Below, piece by piece: positions 1 through 10,034 of a DNA stretch of 64,000 nucleotides. The notes beneath the pieces are model-generated. The model was given only the letters and a program-made list of their open reading frames with translations, searched no databases and had not been told where the DNA came from. Position 1 is the stretch's first letter, and each line of letters starts with the position of its first letter. Source of the DNA: Fasciola hepatica. Taxonomy: Eukaryota > Platyhelminthes > Trematoda > Plagiorchiida > Fasciolidae. Location: the NCBI GenBank assembly GCA_948099385.1, contig CANUEZ040000161.1:2108001-2172000 (forward strand), in the 5' to 3' direction. The position numbers were made by a program, and so were the translations under genes.

Positions 1-1300
1 GAGACATCATAAAATGCCGGGTTCCGATGACTTTCACCAGTCGTATTTGAAGACGGTGGAATACAGCTTGCTAAAAAACTTCATCCTTTTCTCAAAGATC
101 TGGAATTCAGAGTACGTCGTGTCAACCTGGGGAGAATCAATGGCCGCCCCCGTTTTCAAGAAAGGCCAGTGCGGTGACTGCACCAACCATAGGGGTATAA
201 GCCTTATCCCAGTGAGGTCGAATATGCTTGCGTCTGTCACGCTTCGCGGGTGATGCCACAAGCGTAAAGAGTGGACTCGCAAGAAGCAGGTTGGGTTTCG
301 CGCCGGTCGTGGAGGTATCGACCAAATTTTTCCCCTCCGGTAGCTGCTAGAGCACCTTCATACCTTCCAAAGACCAAAGAACATTGTTTTCCTAGACATC
401 CCCGTAGCTTTGCACTATGTCGATAGGATTGCACTGTGGGACAACGCTGAGAAATGGAGCACCTGGGAGGTGTGTATCCCTCCTCGAAAAAAATGGCATC
501 GTCATGTCTTAGGTCGGATCTGGGTCCACGGCCAGCTTTTGCCCATTTTCATCGTCTACAGTGGAGTTCGATAACGTTCCCTTATGTACCAATTTCTCTT
601 TAAATTTGCCACAGAGGATATACCACGGAATGTCTTGTGTGGTCTGCTGAATGGTGCAATTCAACTTCTCCCAGGAGGCACTTTTCTACCCAGAATATGT
701 CGATTATATCACCTTGTTGAGTGACAACGAACAGGCAGTTCAAAAGGATCCGGACCGCCTTATGATTGGGGTACCCGGATATGGTATGCACTATACGCCT
801 TCCAAGTGTAAATTACTTTTGCAAGACAAGCAGGAGCATGTGCCCGAAAAAATCTTTGCTTTACGGTTTCGAGACCTGGCCACTCCGCATTCGGGACGCA
901 CAATGGCTTTTCGTGTTTGACCACTGATATCTCCTAAGCACCGCTCGCATCTCGTGGGAATAAGGCGTGACTAACGACGAGGTTCGTCGTCGTGTGCTAA
1001 GTACGAGTAGTCGCCCTCTGACTGAAGTGGCAGCTGTCAAACGCCTCCAGCGGCTCGGACGTTTTGCAAATGCCGGCCCACCGTCTACCTTTCCTCTGTT
1101 CGCACATGCTGGGCAAGACTGCAAGAAGTGACGCGGCGGTCAGACCATGACTTGGCGTAAGCGTATGAACAAACTAGCATCAGCACTGGCTTCGGCTGGA
1201 GTTTACCGCCTACCCGGATAGGACCAGAGGGATGAGGACTGTTACTGATTACGGAAATTGAGAAATATGGCTCATAATCGAAGTCAGTGATACGAATGAA
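1..1300 (+). pseudogene. Decayed RTE-type LINE reverse transcriptase
   Basis: Heavily broken remnant of an RTE-clade pol gene, cut by the window start. Readable blocks in several frames are FKKGQCGDCTNHRGISLIPV at about 150-210 (RT motif 2a region), GRGGIDQIF at about 306-330, GYGMHYTPSKCKLLLQDK at about 778-830 (the PSKCKVMLQDW segment of the intact copy at 38-41 kb), and QTMTWRKRMNKLASAL near 1140-1190 (extreme C-terminus). Order and spacing match the full-length RTE further along. Stops and indels in every block show that it is long dead. It lies downstream of, or in a 3' intron of, TAF6, in antisense. Confidence 0.75.
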
Positions 1301-1479
1301 GTACGAACTGACAATTGGACTCCCGTTCCACCTTAGGAAACAAGTGTCAAACAGACAAACAAAAAGTGCCGTAAAAATAGCAAAATATATCACGTCGGTT
1401 TAGTAACCATTTGTCTATTTCTGTTGTTGTAACACTAATAGAACCATGGGTGAGAAACTACTAGAAGCGAAAGTCGTAA

Positions 1480-2350
1480 GTACAAATTATGAAAACGAAA
1501 AAAGGGCTTGAATGTAACCACACCACTAACCGCGGTACACAGCCATGTCACATAATGTATCCAAACGCCCGGTCGGCGGACTTTGTGGACCTCAATCTGG
1601 AAGCTTAACAGGGTCAAGTCTATCGGCCATCGTTCTCAAACCTTTCTCTCGTTGCGTGGACTGACCATCTCGACCTATCCTCCAACAACCACATGCCTTG
1701 GAGAGTAGCACACGGCAAAGAAGTCTATTGGTGGGTATGCCCTCTGCCATCCTGATAGTTTAGATTGAGTGTTTGCTGCACTGACTAATTTTTTCAATCT
1801 CAGAACCGTGCAGTGAAACTCAGCATTTTTGATACGATGTTCCCATCATATTCGAGGACATCTATGTTCAAAAACTGAAATTATTTGCCTGTCTTCTATC
1901 TTTAACCCCATGTTTCTAAGCCATGCAGGAGGGCGGACCTAACTGTCACGATATACACTCGACCATTGGTGGGTAATCGGATGTAACACCGATGCCACAT
2001 GTGATTCAAGGTAACAAAAGTCTTTTGTATGTGTAACGGAATTTTATTCGATATCTGACCACTTGGTGAGATGCAACCGCCTAGGTTAGAAAACTTATCA
2101 ATGACAGCTAACATTTCCTCTGTCAGAACACGGCTTGGTGTAGGTTCATCCCAGTCCTGCAGCAAAAGTCTACGCTACGAAGGTGCAAAATGCATCCTAA
2201 GCCGTGCTACAGTGTTCTTAGACTATCTAGAAAAACGTGCAACTTATCTAAATCTTCACTCAGAACAACATCGTCCGCGTACTCCAAGTCAAACAGTATA
2301 CTGCCTTAACAAAGATCGACGCGGATATTCTCACACGAGGATAGTATTAA
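1480..2350 (-). pseudogene. Decayed RTE-type LINE 3' part, antisense
   Basis: The minus strand carries the C-terminal half of an RTE pol. A block of about 87 residues at 2165-1902 contains LAVIDKFSNLGGCISPSGQI, and then the (K)GRVY-x-x-TVRSALLHGLETW pattern, which in the intact copy reads KGRVYCATVRSVLLYGCETW. The start at 1480-1600 resembles the non-coding/C-terminal end of two other minus-strand RTE remnants (around 23370 and 28700). Many stops are present. It faces the plus-strand remnant at 1-1300 tail to tail. Confidence 0.7.
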
Positions 2351-2807
2351 CTGCAGAACTGAAAACTTTGGCCACATTAGGCAGGCCACGACAGGTCAGG
2401 TGGGATGATGATCCCGGCGGTAGACAGGTGTCATCTACTGCAGAAGTAGACCGGCGGCAGTCCAGTATGGTTCCAACAGCACCGGTCAGAGTTGTGGGAA
2501 TAACGCCTACGTAATATCTGGCCGTATTCTGATTTCAATCTATTTTGTATCGTCTTCCGTTTATTTCCATGATTCGGAAAAGTTTATGATCGATTGACAA
2601 GATATGTAAGACGATGAAAACAATCATTCCCATGGAGAAAAAAATACACCACGAGACGAAAGACTATCATTTCTACAGTCAAAATGAAGCAATCAGAACA
2701 AGATCATATATCACAAAATATTCTAAAAGTGAACAAGTGCAATTAGCATTAGGAAAGATACTCAAACCCATAAAATAATGTCAGCAAAAAGCGATAGGGA
2801 TACATAC
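2351..2807. other. No recognisable feature (3' of TAF6 exon 6)
   Basis: AT-rich sequence between an RTE remnant and the TAF6 exon 6 donor. I see no coding block, tRNA-like head or terminal repeat here. It is presumably TAF6 intron. Confidence 0.6.
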
Positions 2808-3315
2808 GGTCATCATGATTTTGAGGAACTCGAAGGAACGTTCGTCAGCTGGCGCCAGTCGACCAGTAACCGGTAAAGAGTGAACAGACACATCGCCCGA
2901 ATCGGAACCTACCACAGGCGCTGGTGGTTCCACTAGTTCCGTAAGGCGTTGACACAAAGCCGGTAGTAATGGAAATACTAGAATTCTCAAACACTGTGCC
3001 CCGAATTCTGCCAGTGCAACGAGAATACCATACAATGTGTTCATCGAATGAATTGCAGTACCCAAGCTAGGACCGCGAGTGGTGGTAGTTCCAGTTGTTG
3101 TTGGCGAGTCTCCTTTCTTTAGATCTTTCGGCTCACTAGATTCTGCGGACGACTTGCCACTGTCTGTAGCGCTAGATGAATCCGAGCCAAGACGAGACCC
3201 GGGCAGATTGGTCAGACTACTCCCGCTCACGTGGGATCCCTCTATCCAATTGCACAATGCTCTGGACAGTTCACGTGTTACACGATTGTACAGTTCGTTG
3301 GTTGATGTATTATGC
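2808..3315 (-). CDS. TAF6: TAF6 exon 6: end of HEAT domain with a Ser-rich insertion
   Basis: 508-nt exon. After the acceptor GGTTCAG|GCATAAT the product reads (R)HNTSTNELYNRVTREL and LSRALCNW, continuing the CKHF-S-TTTNNIQ-R-x-TK-x-x-x-x-x-W stretch of TAF6. A Ser/Thr/Gly/Asp-rich insertion of about 60 residues follows (Ser runs, TTTGTTTT). The domain then resumes at MNTLYGILVALAEFG, matching the family RYGSIAGLAELG. The insertion replaces a short loop in vertebrate TAF6. The exon ends at ATGACC|GTATGT in phase 0. The rest of the C-terminus is not found downstream in bases 1-2780, so the last exon or exons are probably outside the window. Confidence 0.92.
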
Positions 3316-4116
3316 CTGAACCGTGCGGGGAAAATGAAATAATGGGACATTGACACTCCGTGCATAAAATCCATGTTCTTCATAAATAAACCTGGGATTT
3401 AACCTGATCATTTTTATCAGTAACAATAAAATAAGATAGAACAAACTAAACCGGTTGTATCAAGCACACTATCACATAAGTGTGACGTTTTTTTTGTGTT
3501 TCGTCAGTTTTTTTCAACGGTCTAAACTATTTTCAGAAACCAGAGAGGCGGTCACACAGTTTACTGAGCTTCGACACTGATCTATATACGATATCATCAC
3601 CAATCGACATTCGGGCATTCATGACGCACCAAATGAGATAGTGCTGCTGCCAGCTTCATCGTACACTCACACTAAACCATTGTGACCGCCACCATAGTTC
3701 TTCCATTCATGTCCAGAGAGCACAAATGACGCACAGGGAGTGTGCAAACGATGGACAAGTAACAATCATCTAGATTAGAGGGCAGCAGGTCACGTCCAAC
3801 ATCATCGTTGCTCCAAAGTGGGATACATCATAAACTAGAGGTGCAGATGCTGGAAAACTATCCAGTGTTACTTTTACTCTCCCTTTACATTTGAACCCTG
3901 CACTATATATATTCATTGGTGGTTCGAATGCCTACTTTTGCTGCCGACAACGATAGAAGCAGTTGAATTTCGTCTTTAAATGATGCCGAGAAAAACACTG
4001 AATAGTACCCATACTAAGACATTCTAAATTATAAGCCACTATTGGTAATACACAACATAAACTACTGATAGTAATAAAATATAAAATATCACCATGTAAT
4101 ACAGTGGAATGTTTCC
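3316..4116. other. TAF6 intron sequence, nothing recognised
   Basis: Upstream part, in plus coordinates, of the 3.2-kb intron between TAF6 exons 5 and 6. It lies before the fold-back element. No coding, SINE or LINE blocks recognised. Confidence 0.6.
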
Positions 4117-4391
4117 ACTGCATAATATGATTCATCATCCAGTATGAACGTTCAAACCATCGAAAACCATAAAAGAACTGTGCAGTGTGGAGAAAAAATG
4201 TGTATGCACCCTGGAGAGGTCGAATTTCGCTACCTAGTACTCAAAACTTTGTTAGTAGACAGAGTGGAGCAAATACCACAAAGTAAAAAATAAGGTCAGC
4301 TACAAAAGAGTAGGTGAAAATTGCATGATAGAGAAGCAGATTAGCGGACTTGACGGGCATTTGATGTGTCGAATAATGTCTCTAGACTCTA

Positions 4392-4604
4392 AACAGACTA
4401 TAAATAATACCATCATTTTGATTGCTAAGTTGTGCAAGTACAAGTGTCGCTTTTCATGTCACGTACTCATTTCTTCCTGTATGTGATCACTCGTTGGATG
4501 AATTATATGCAGGAAGATATGACTACGTGACATGAAAAGCGACACTTGTATTTGCACAACTTAGCAGTCAAAATGATACTATTACTTATAGTCTGCTACC
4601 TAGT
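4392..4604. repeat. Inner palindrome of the fold-back element
   Basis: Two arms of about 80 bp (4392-4473 and 4523-4604) are near-perfect reverse complements around a loop of about 50 bp. Matching landmarks are TGCTAAGTTGTGCAAGTACA against the inverse ending in CACAACTTAGCA, and GTCGCTTTTCATGTCACGTA against its complement. It lies immediately inside the left 200-bp terminal repeat and could be a separate MITE-like insertion. Confidence 0.8.
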
Positions 4605-5146
4605 TTCCAATTCTGATGATTGTTTTTATATTCGAGTTAGGTTGCTGCTGAGAAGTAGGAATCAGGGAACCCCCGCATCCAATGGTCTGCTAATGCCTGT
4701 TACAATGGAATAAAATCCGCCAAATTCTCTCACATTCAGGAGACAAATACGAATACACACGACTAAACCACCAACAGGTTAACGATAAATACTGTGCCAA
4801 TGGATGATATGCTGCCGAGCGAATGCAACTTAAAGTGTGATTTTCCTCGAGTTTTCCATGCAAGACGCTTCAAAATTGACAAACATGACGAGTTTTTTCA
4901 CAATGGGCTTGTCTATATTGATTGATATATAACTGGAAGTGTGATAGGAAAACGTCGGTAGCTTTATGAGATCACCCAACAGTAAAATGAACCATAGTCG
5001 AACCTTTCTCAGCTAATCTCGTTATCGACCACTTGCATCTCAAGCGGACAACCAAACACATTTTTTCGTCGGATGATAAAATCTAACTAATGTGTCAGAA
5101 CCGAGATCGGTTCGGAGAGTATCGAAAAATCGATGCGCCATGTGAA

Positions 5147-5262
5147 ATTTTATGGTAGAATTTTACTGTTTAATAACATACGTGGTGACCGAAACGTCGA
5201 CAACCTACCAACGATTTCGACTACGCTGTGTTATTAAACAATAAACTTCCACCGTAAAATCT
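5147..5262. repeat. Small hairpin inside the fold-back element
   Basis: Arms of about 32 bp (5147-5178 and 5230-5262) both end in TTTAATAACA / TGTTATTAAA and flank a 50-base loop. The loop contains GACCGAAACGTCGAC. The CGAAACGTC core also occurs at 62060-62068 on the minus strand. Confidence 0.6.
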
Positions 5263-5904
5263 AACTGTTGCTATCGCTTTCAGAAGTATATACAAAAATC
5301 TCACTCTCCCGGGGTGAATCCACTTCCAGTGAACACACTGTATAAACCCGTTAACGCCGATCGGACCAGTTTTTCTCCTCTCGGGAAACGCTCGATGCGA
5401 CAGATGTCTTCGAAAACACAAGTCCAGAGTACTAGATTACATGATATATCTTCCAGGTAGTGAACATGCACTCGCATTATGGATGCCACTAGCATGATAC
5501 GTGGTATTTTCACGGAACAAAAGTTGATCGTATAGACCTGGTGACACTGAGGATGAAGTGAGAGCAAATTCAGTTTGTTCCCTAGGCGAAAACCTGTCTG
5601 GGTCACTGACCTTAACACACTCCGTCTTCATTAGTACCCCATATACTTAGATGGAATACATAACTCATGAACTCTTCGTTTAGGCTTAGTTTGGGGCCTA
5701 GAGACATTATTCGACACATCAAATGCCCGTCAAGTCCGCTAATCTGCTTCTCTATCATGCAATTTTCACCTACTCTTTTGTAGCTGACCTTATTTTTTAC
5801 TTTGTGGTATTTGCTCCACTCTGTCTACTAACAAAGTTTTGAGTACTAGGTAGCGAAATTCGACCTCTCCAGGGTGCATACACATTCTTTCTCGACACTT
5901 TACA

Positions 5905-6044
5905 GCTGGTTCATCCCTGTTTGGTGTTTGACTCATAATCGTTCACCCCGGGGTTCCAGTCCCAGCCGGGGCTTGGTGGATGTGCACTGCTTATGATCCC
6001 TGTTAAGAAATAAACAGCTGCACGGTGCTTCTGTCGTTTTTATT
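5905..6044. repeat. Possible SINE-like insertion in the right outer arm
   Basis: About 140 bp that has no counterpart in the left arm of the outer inverted repeat, so it looks inserted there. It contains GGGGTTCCAGTCCC, resembling a pol III B box, and an AATAAA-like stretch near 6010. Assignment to a SINE is tentative. Confidence 0.35.
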
Positions 6045-6083
6045 GGTTTGAACGTTCACACTGTGCATGGTGAATCATATAAT

Positions 6084-6487
6084 GTAAAAAACTAATCTAC
6101 TACTCTTACCCCCATTCTCATTGATAGCACAAGGGTGAAAGATACACTCAAGGTTGAAAAAGAAATACTGCTTGCCAGGGATAATCGGCAACCACGACCT
6201 TCGGACCTGGAGTGGAGAACCACGTGGGAGCCGATAGGTCAGGCGTGATCACGAGCCGGCGAAAGTAGATTGTTGACTACCATCGCCGCCAGTCTTCGTC
6301 GGTAATAACGGGGTCCAAATTACATATCTCAGACTCGGCTGTCATATGAAACCCCACAGACAAAGTATTGGATTCAATTTTAATAACCCTAAGATACAAT
6401 GTGCCTAACCAGAATAGTCTGAAGAATGTGAGAGGTGGTAAGCACTGACAAAAACAAATCAAGAATTAAACGGAAACAAGGACCTAC
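6084..6487. other. TAF6 intron sequence, nothing recognised
   Basis: Unannotated intron between the fold-back element and the donor of TAF6 exon 5. No element recognised. Confidence 0.6.
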
Positions 6488-6717
6488 CGATTGCATAAGG
6501 TCACCAGTTGCTTCGCGGCAAAATCACGCAGTGCCCAATGGTTATCTGTGATTGGTTTGGCGCACAACTGACGGTTTAGAACGCATGTGATCACCGTAGG
6601 AACGAGCAAGTGTAAATATGGTTCCAGGGACATGTGCGGATTGTCTACCAATGCTTTGACCAATCGCATCAGATAGATGAGAATGGCTAAATTATGATTC
6701 GTTACGTTCACGCGAAC
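6488..6717 (-). CDS. TAF6: TAF6 exon 5: core of the TAF6C HEAT domain
   Basis: 230-nt exon encoding [20 protein letters not shown], then KALVDNP, the [19 protein letters not shown] stretch and [11 protein letters not shown], ending CNR. All of these are hallmarks of the conserved TAF6 C-terminal domain, in which a chain of HEAT-like helices contacts other TFIID lobe subunits. The acceptor is CTTCAG|GTTCGCG. The donor is AATCG|GTAGGT, which leaves two bases of an Arg codon completed by the first base of the next exon. The exon lies only 0.67 kb downstream of exon 4, the shortest intron of the gene, and no element was recognised in that intron. Confidence 0.95.
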
Positions 6718-7385
6718 CTGAAGATGATTGGATAAGCAGTCGGAACAGGGAGTGGTGGATAAGCGATGAATCACCAAGAATCCAACAACACAATACCAGA
6801 ATGAATCGAAATGACAAATACGCATTGCTATGGAAGAATCCTAAATGAATTGATGAAGTTCACCATGATGACCGTTTGACCGCCGCTGGTTTCAATATAC
6901 AGAAACGACTAACTGAGACTGTAGTGTCCAAAGCTCGATTGTTTCATTGTTGGTATCAATGATAAAACATGGTTCGGTAAATACTATCAGGTATCCTATG
7001 ATAAAACATTACGTTCTTTTATAACCATATCTTGTGCCGTAGACAGTTCCAAGGTTCTTCACCTACGGGGAAACATTTTACATAAAGAACCATCTAGTTG
7101 GATCTGTCGTGAACAAGCCCTTCAACTGTTATAAGTGTCACGAACGAGCAAGCTTGGGTAATGAGAAGAATACGAATCTCCAAGTAAAAAATACAATAAA
7201 CCTTCAGCCAGATGTATGAATAAACCACAAACACAAAGATTTTTGCAGACCAGTGATTTTAACGATACATTCGGTTTATGGACGTGGTGCAGGAAAGTTG
7301 GGCACACGAAAACCTATTAACCTGGCTCCGGTTGAATATGCTACTGGCTCGGTTAACAGTTCAGTACGATCATCAGAAAACCTAC
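6718..7385. other. Short TAF6 intron between exons 4 and 5
   Basis: 668-bp intron bounded by GTAGGT and CTTCAG on the minus strand. No repeat was recognised in it. Confidence 0.85.
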
Positions 7386-7553
7386 GCCTTCTGTGATGAA
7401 TGTGACCAAATGCGGCAGAATCGGCTGTAGACCAGGATCCAAGGTGGCATTGTCCAGTGCTTCATGACGACGATTTTCATTGGCACCCACACAAGCCTCA
7501 GTGAGCTCACGAAAGTAGATCATTACTTCCTGACTGACTTCGTGAGGGCGACG
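7386..7553 (-). CDS. TAF6: TAF6 exon 4: start of the C-terminal HEAT domain
   Basis: 168-nt exon of 56 codons, phase 0 at both ends. It has a strong acceptor (TTTTTTCGTTCTTTTGTTCAG) and the donor GGC|GTAGGT. The product contains YFRELTEACVG, then a run ending in DPGLQPILPHLVTFITEG. This corresponds to the family motif YY-K-E-I-TEACVG and the following DPGL-x-x-(M/I)LP segment, the first helices of the TAF6C HEAT-repeat domain. These residues are among the best conserved in TAF6, so the identification is firm. It joins directly to exon 5 to give ITEG-VRVNV. Confidence 0.93.
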
Positions 7554-8179
7554 CTGAACAAAAGAACGAAAAAATTCCCGTGTGAGAAAAATTCTATAAT
7601 GCAACAAAGTATAGTCATGCCTGGATCTACAATACTGTCTCCGGCGTTCGGCCGTTGGCTATCTTCCCAAAAATATTATAACAACCGACAATTTGTACCT
7701 TAGAATTAATAGTGGATGTTCATCTTTCATTTATACGCGAATAAAATAATACAAGATAAATACTAAAAATAGATCAAACTATATTTCTGTTTCACCCTCG
7801 AAATATCTCCTGTGATCAGCTTCGTATTGCTTGTGTAACAGAAACGGACAGAAGCAAACCAGCTTCCATAATGAAAGAGCGATTTCTGTGTTAAGCTGCC
7901 ACGGTTTCTCATTGTCAACTGCACAAGCGCGTGCGCACGGGCGGACATCATACAGGTGCGTTCTAATTTCGTAATGCGGTCTGATCATACATGGTTTCAT
8001 ATATGTACGTAGACGGAGCAGACAAAAATACACAGCTCAATTTCTACCAGTAAGAGAAAATCGGGTTGAAATCGAGATCTTTTAGTTGATCATTTGCTGA
8101 TCAGTACTGCATCAGAAAGTTTAAGCAGTCACGATACTCGTAATGATATGTCCCAGTTGGAGTTTGGGCTTGCTGGACA
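7554..8179. other. TAF6 intron sequence, nothing recognised
   Basis: Start of the 7.2-kb intron upstream of exon 4. No coding or repeat block recognised. Confidence 0.55.
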
Positions 8180-8433
8180 CCGGTGATGGTAGAGTGGTTT
8201 ACAGCGTTTGCTTGCCACCTCAGAGGTTCGAAGCACACCACCGCCGGTCACCTTGGTAGTAGATAGTAATCCTCTATCGTCCGGCTCGTTATCACACTTG
8301 ACCCATGGGGGTCAGATGTGGTTCTTTATCACACCAAGTCTCAGAGTCCGCTTGTAGGATGCCGCTGATAGTGCAACGTACCTTTGACGATGTAGCTTCC
8401 GATGCACTCACGTGCAAGCATGTAGTAAAAAAC
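8180..8433 (+). repeat. tRNA-derived SINE copy
   Basis: Copy of the window's recurrent SINE. The head has an A-box-like GTAGAGTGGTTTACAGCG, then CCACCTCAGAGGTTCGAA (B-box GGTTCGA). The body carries GATAGTAATCCTCTATCGTC, then the CACACTTGACCCATGGGG and GATGTGGTTC blocks. The tail is CACTCACGTGCAAGCATGTA followed by GTAAAAAA. The same order of blocks occurs at 12.3, 12.6, 15.9, 20.1, 24.8 and 31.8 kb. Confidence 0.8.
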
Positions 8434-8789
8434 AGCATCCAACAAATCTCCATTTTGAGTATCTGAGTCCAAAACTGACTACTTCATAGCCTGAATGACC
8501 AACAAGTAACTCATCGCACGTACCGCACACAGTTTGAAGTTCTCGGTAAGCGAATTACGAAATGCAAAATGGGATCCGAAAGCCAAATGTGACAAGATGC
8601 ACACGTGCGCATAATACTCCATCTAAAAATGGGATTGAGAACCTTTTAAATGTAATTATTGAGATAAGCTTACTAACCTTTAGAAAAACGGCAGTCAGGT
8701 CATAACAGGTTTCGTGTAAGAGTTGTGCCGAATTACGTTATTGACGAAGTCCCGACGGTCCCATTTACTTACCTCACACACTGAGCCGC

Positions 8790-9945
8790 TTTTATCCAAT
8801 TCATGACAAAAGACAGAAGACATATGTCGCGAGATGCAAGCATTTCGTTTACTCTTGTCAACCGCGGACGTGAAACGTGTCAGTATATATATATATATAT
8901 ATACATGGTACAGTAGGGGGGTAAGTACAACAGTAAAGTAGGCACGATCGAAAGTTCTTACAGCACGTACGTTGGAAAGAGTGAAGTCTGTCGTAAACAT
9001 TTTGGATCAATCGTTTTTCTCCACAGAGTGCTGGCTGATGCATCATGATTAGAATAGCCTCACTGAACGCTAATAGTTTCGATGCTGGATTGCGCAACAA
9101 TGCTTTGAAACACTGGGTCAGGTCAACTTCGTGACCTGATGCAATCAAGTGTCTTGCAATCGAAGAAGCTGGTGGTTTGACGTCGGTGTTTATTGCCCCA
9201 GCAGGTTGCGTCATCAAGTTCGACAGCCATTTGGGTATGTGTTTTGACACTCGTTGAGTGAAGCAACGATCCGTCCTGCCAATGTATACGTCACCGCAAC
9301 TGCAAGTGAACTGACAGACAATATGTGAGACATTAAGATCAGCAAGACTGTTTGAGTGATTTTGAAAACATAACCTTTTGGTCGTCTGCAGCAAACGCAA
9401 CTGCGCCGCTGCGTATGTGTGCCTTCGAGCTGACTTAAGATTACAATTTATTTGATTAAATAAATGATCTCCTTTAAAAAGCAAAGTGATAAAAACTTGC
9501 TTCTTCTCTACGCTCATTGTTTTCTCGCGCACAAGTCTCGGCTTCTGATGTTGTCTGATAAAGCTTCCCAGATAACCGTTGGCCAGCAGCGTTCTTTTTA
9601 TGAACTCCTCTTCGTTTTGTATTTGATCCTCTGTACAGATTTTCTGGGCTCTGTTGAAGAGAGTTCTGACCAATCCACATTTGTAAGCCACTGTAGCGAA
9701 GCTGGAGAATTGTAAATAACGTCCGCCCCACGTTGATTTTCGGTGGATTCTTCGCTGTAGAGTCCCATCCCGACGCCTGGTTAATAGAATATCTAGAAAG
9801 GGCAAACTGCTATCGCGTTCTTCTTCGTGAGATACACTCAGGTTTGGGTGAATAGAGTTAAGAACGTTAACGAAAGGGATAAAACGTTCTTCAGTCGTAA
9901 AAATTAAAAATTAAATTTCGACGAGCCACCGGGTAATTTTGTGAT
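8790..9945 (-). mobile_element. Penelope-like element, minus copy (left arm of inverted pair)
   Basis: Truncated Penelope-like element read from 9945 to 8790. Its 315-codon frame (9805-8858) starts with FLDILLTRRRDG, from the end of the RT, and runs through the linker into the GIY-YIG endonuclease (CSCGDVYIGRTDRCF, then RHL-x-A-x-GH). The encoded residues are identical to those of the plus copy at 10.5-11.55 kb. Compared with that copy it lacks about 400 bp of RT, which includes the YVDD region. The join lies near 9905-9915, between AAATTTCGACGAGCC and TTTTTACGACTGAAG (antisense view). Penelope-like elements are retroelements that use this endonuclease for target priming. The tail contains a short (TA)n at 8884-8902. 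Confidence 0.9.
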
Positions 9946-9959
9946 AATCCGAGTATTGT

Positions 9960-9962
<3 letters not shown>

Positions 9963-10002
<40 letters not shown>
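9963..10002. repeat. (GA)n microsatellite
   Basis: Pure GA dinucleotide tract of about 20 units at the head-to-head junction between the two Penelope-like copies. Confidence 0.95.
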
Positions 10003-10005
<3 letters not shown>

Positions 10006-10034
10006 CACCCAAAGTACACAATCCTGGAGTCCCT

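Larger units (their letters stand above)
4182..5900. mobile_element. Fold-back / long-TIR element, non-autonomous
   Basis: The sequence from about 4190 to 4385 recurs in reverse complement at about 5700-5890 with a single mismatch that I could find. Weaker complementarity extends outward through AGTGT-GAGAAA to 4182 and 5900. This gives terminal inverted repeats of about 200 bp around a 1.3-kb interior, the structure of a fold-back or long-TIR DNA transposon. Further out, 4117-4160 and about 6045-6083 are also complementary (ATGATTCA ... TGAACGTTCAAACCA), interrupted on the right by about 140 bp of foreign sequence. The element may therefore be larger, or nested in another inverted repeat. 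No transposase domain is visible in the interior; reading frames at 5221-5631 on the minus strand match nothing I recognise. No target-site duplication could be fixed. Confidence 0.75.

Noticed and set aside
861..1393. Minus-strand frames near 0.9-1.4 kb as the missing TAF6 C-terminus
   Set aside because: The same DNA reads as RTE C-terminal sequence on the plus strand, and no TAF6 C-terminal motif is visible.
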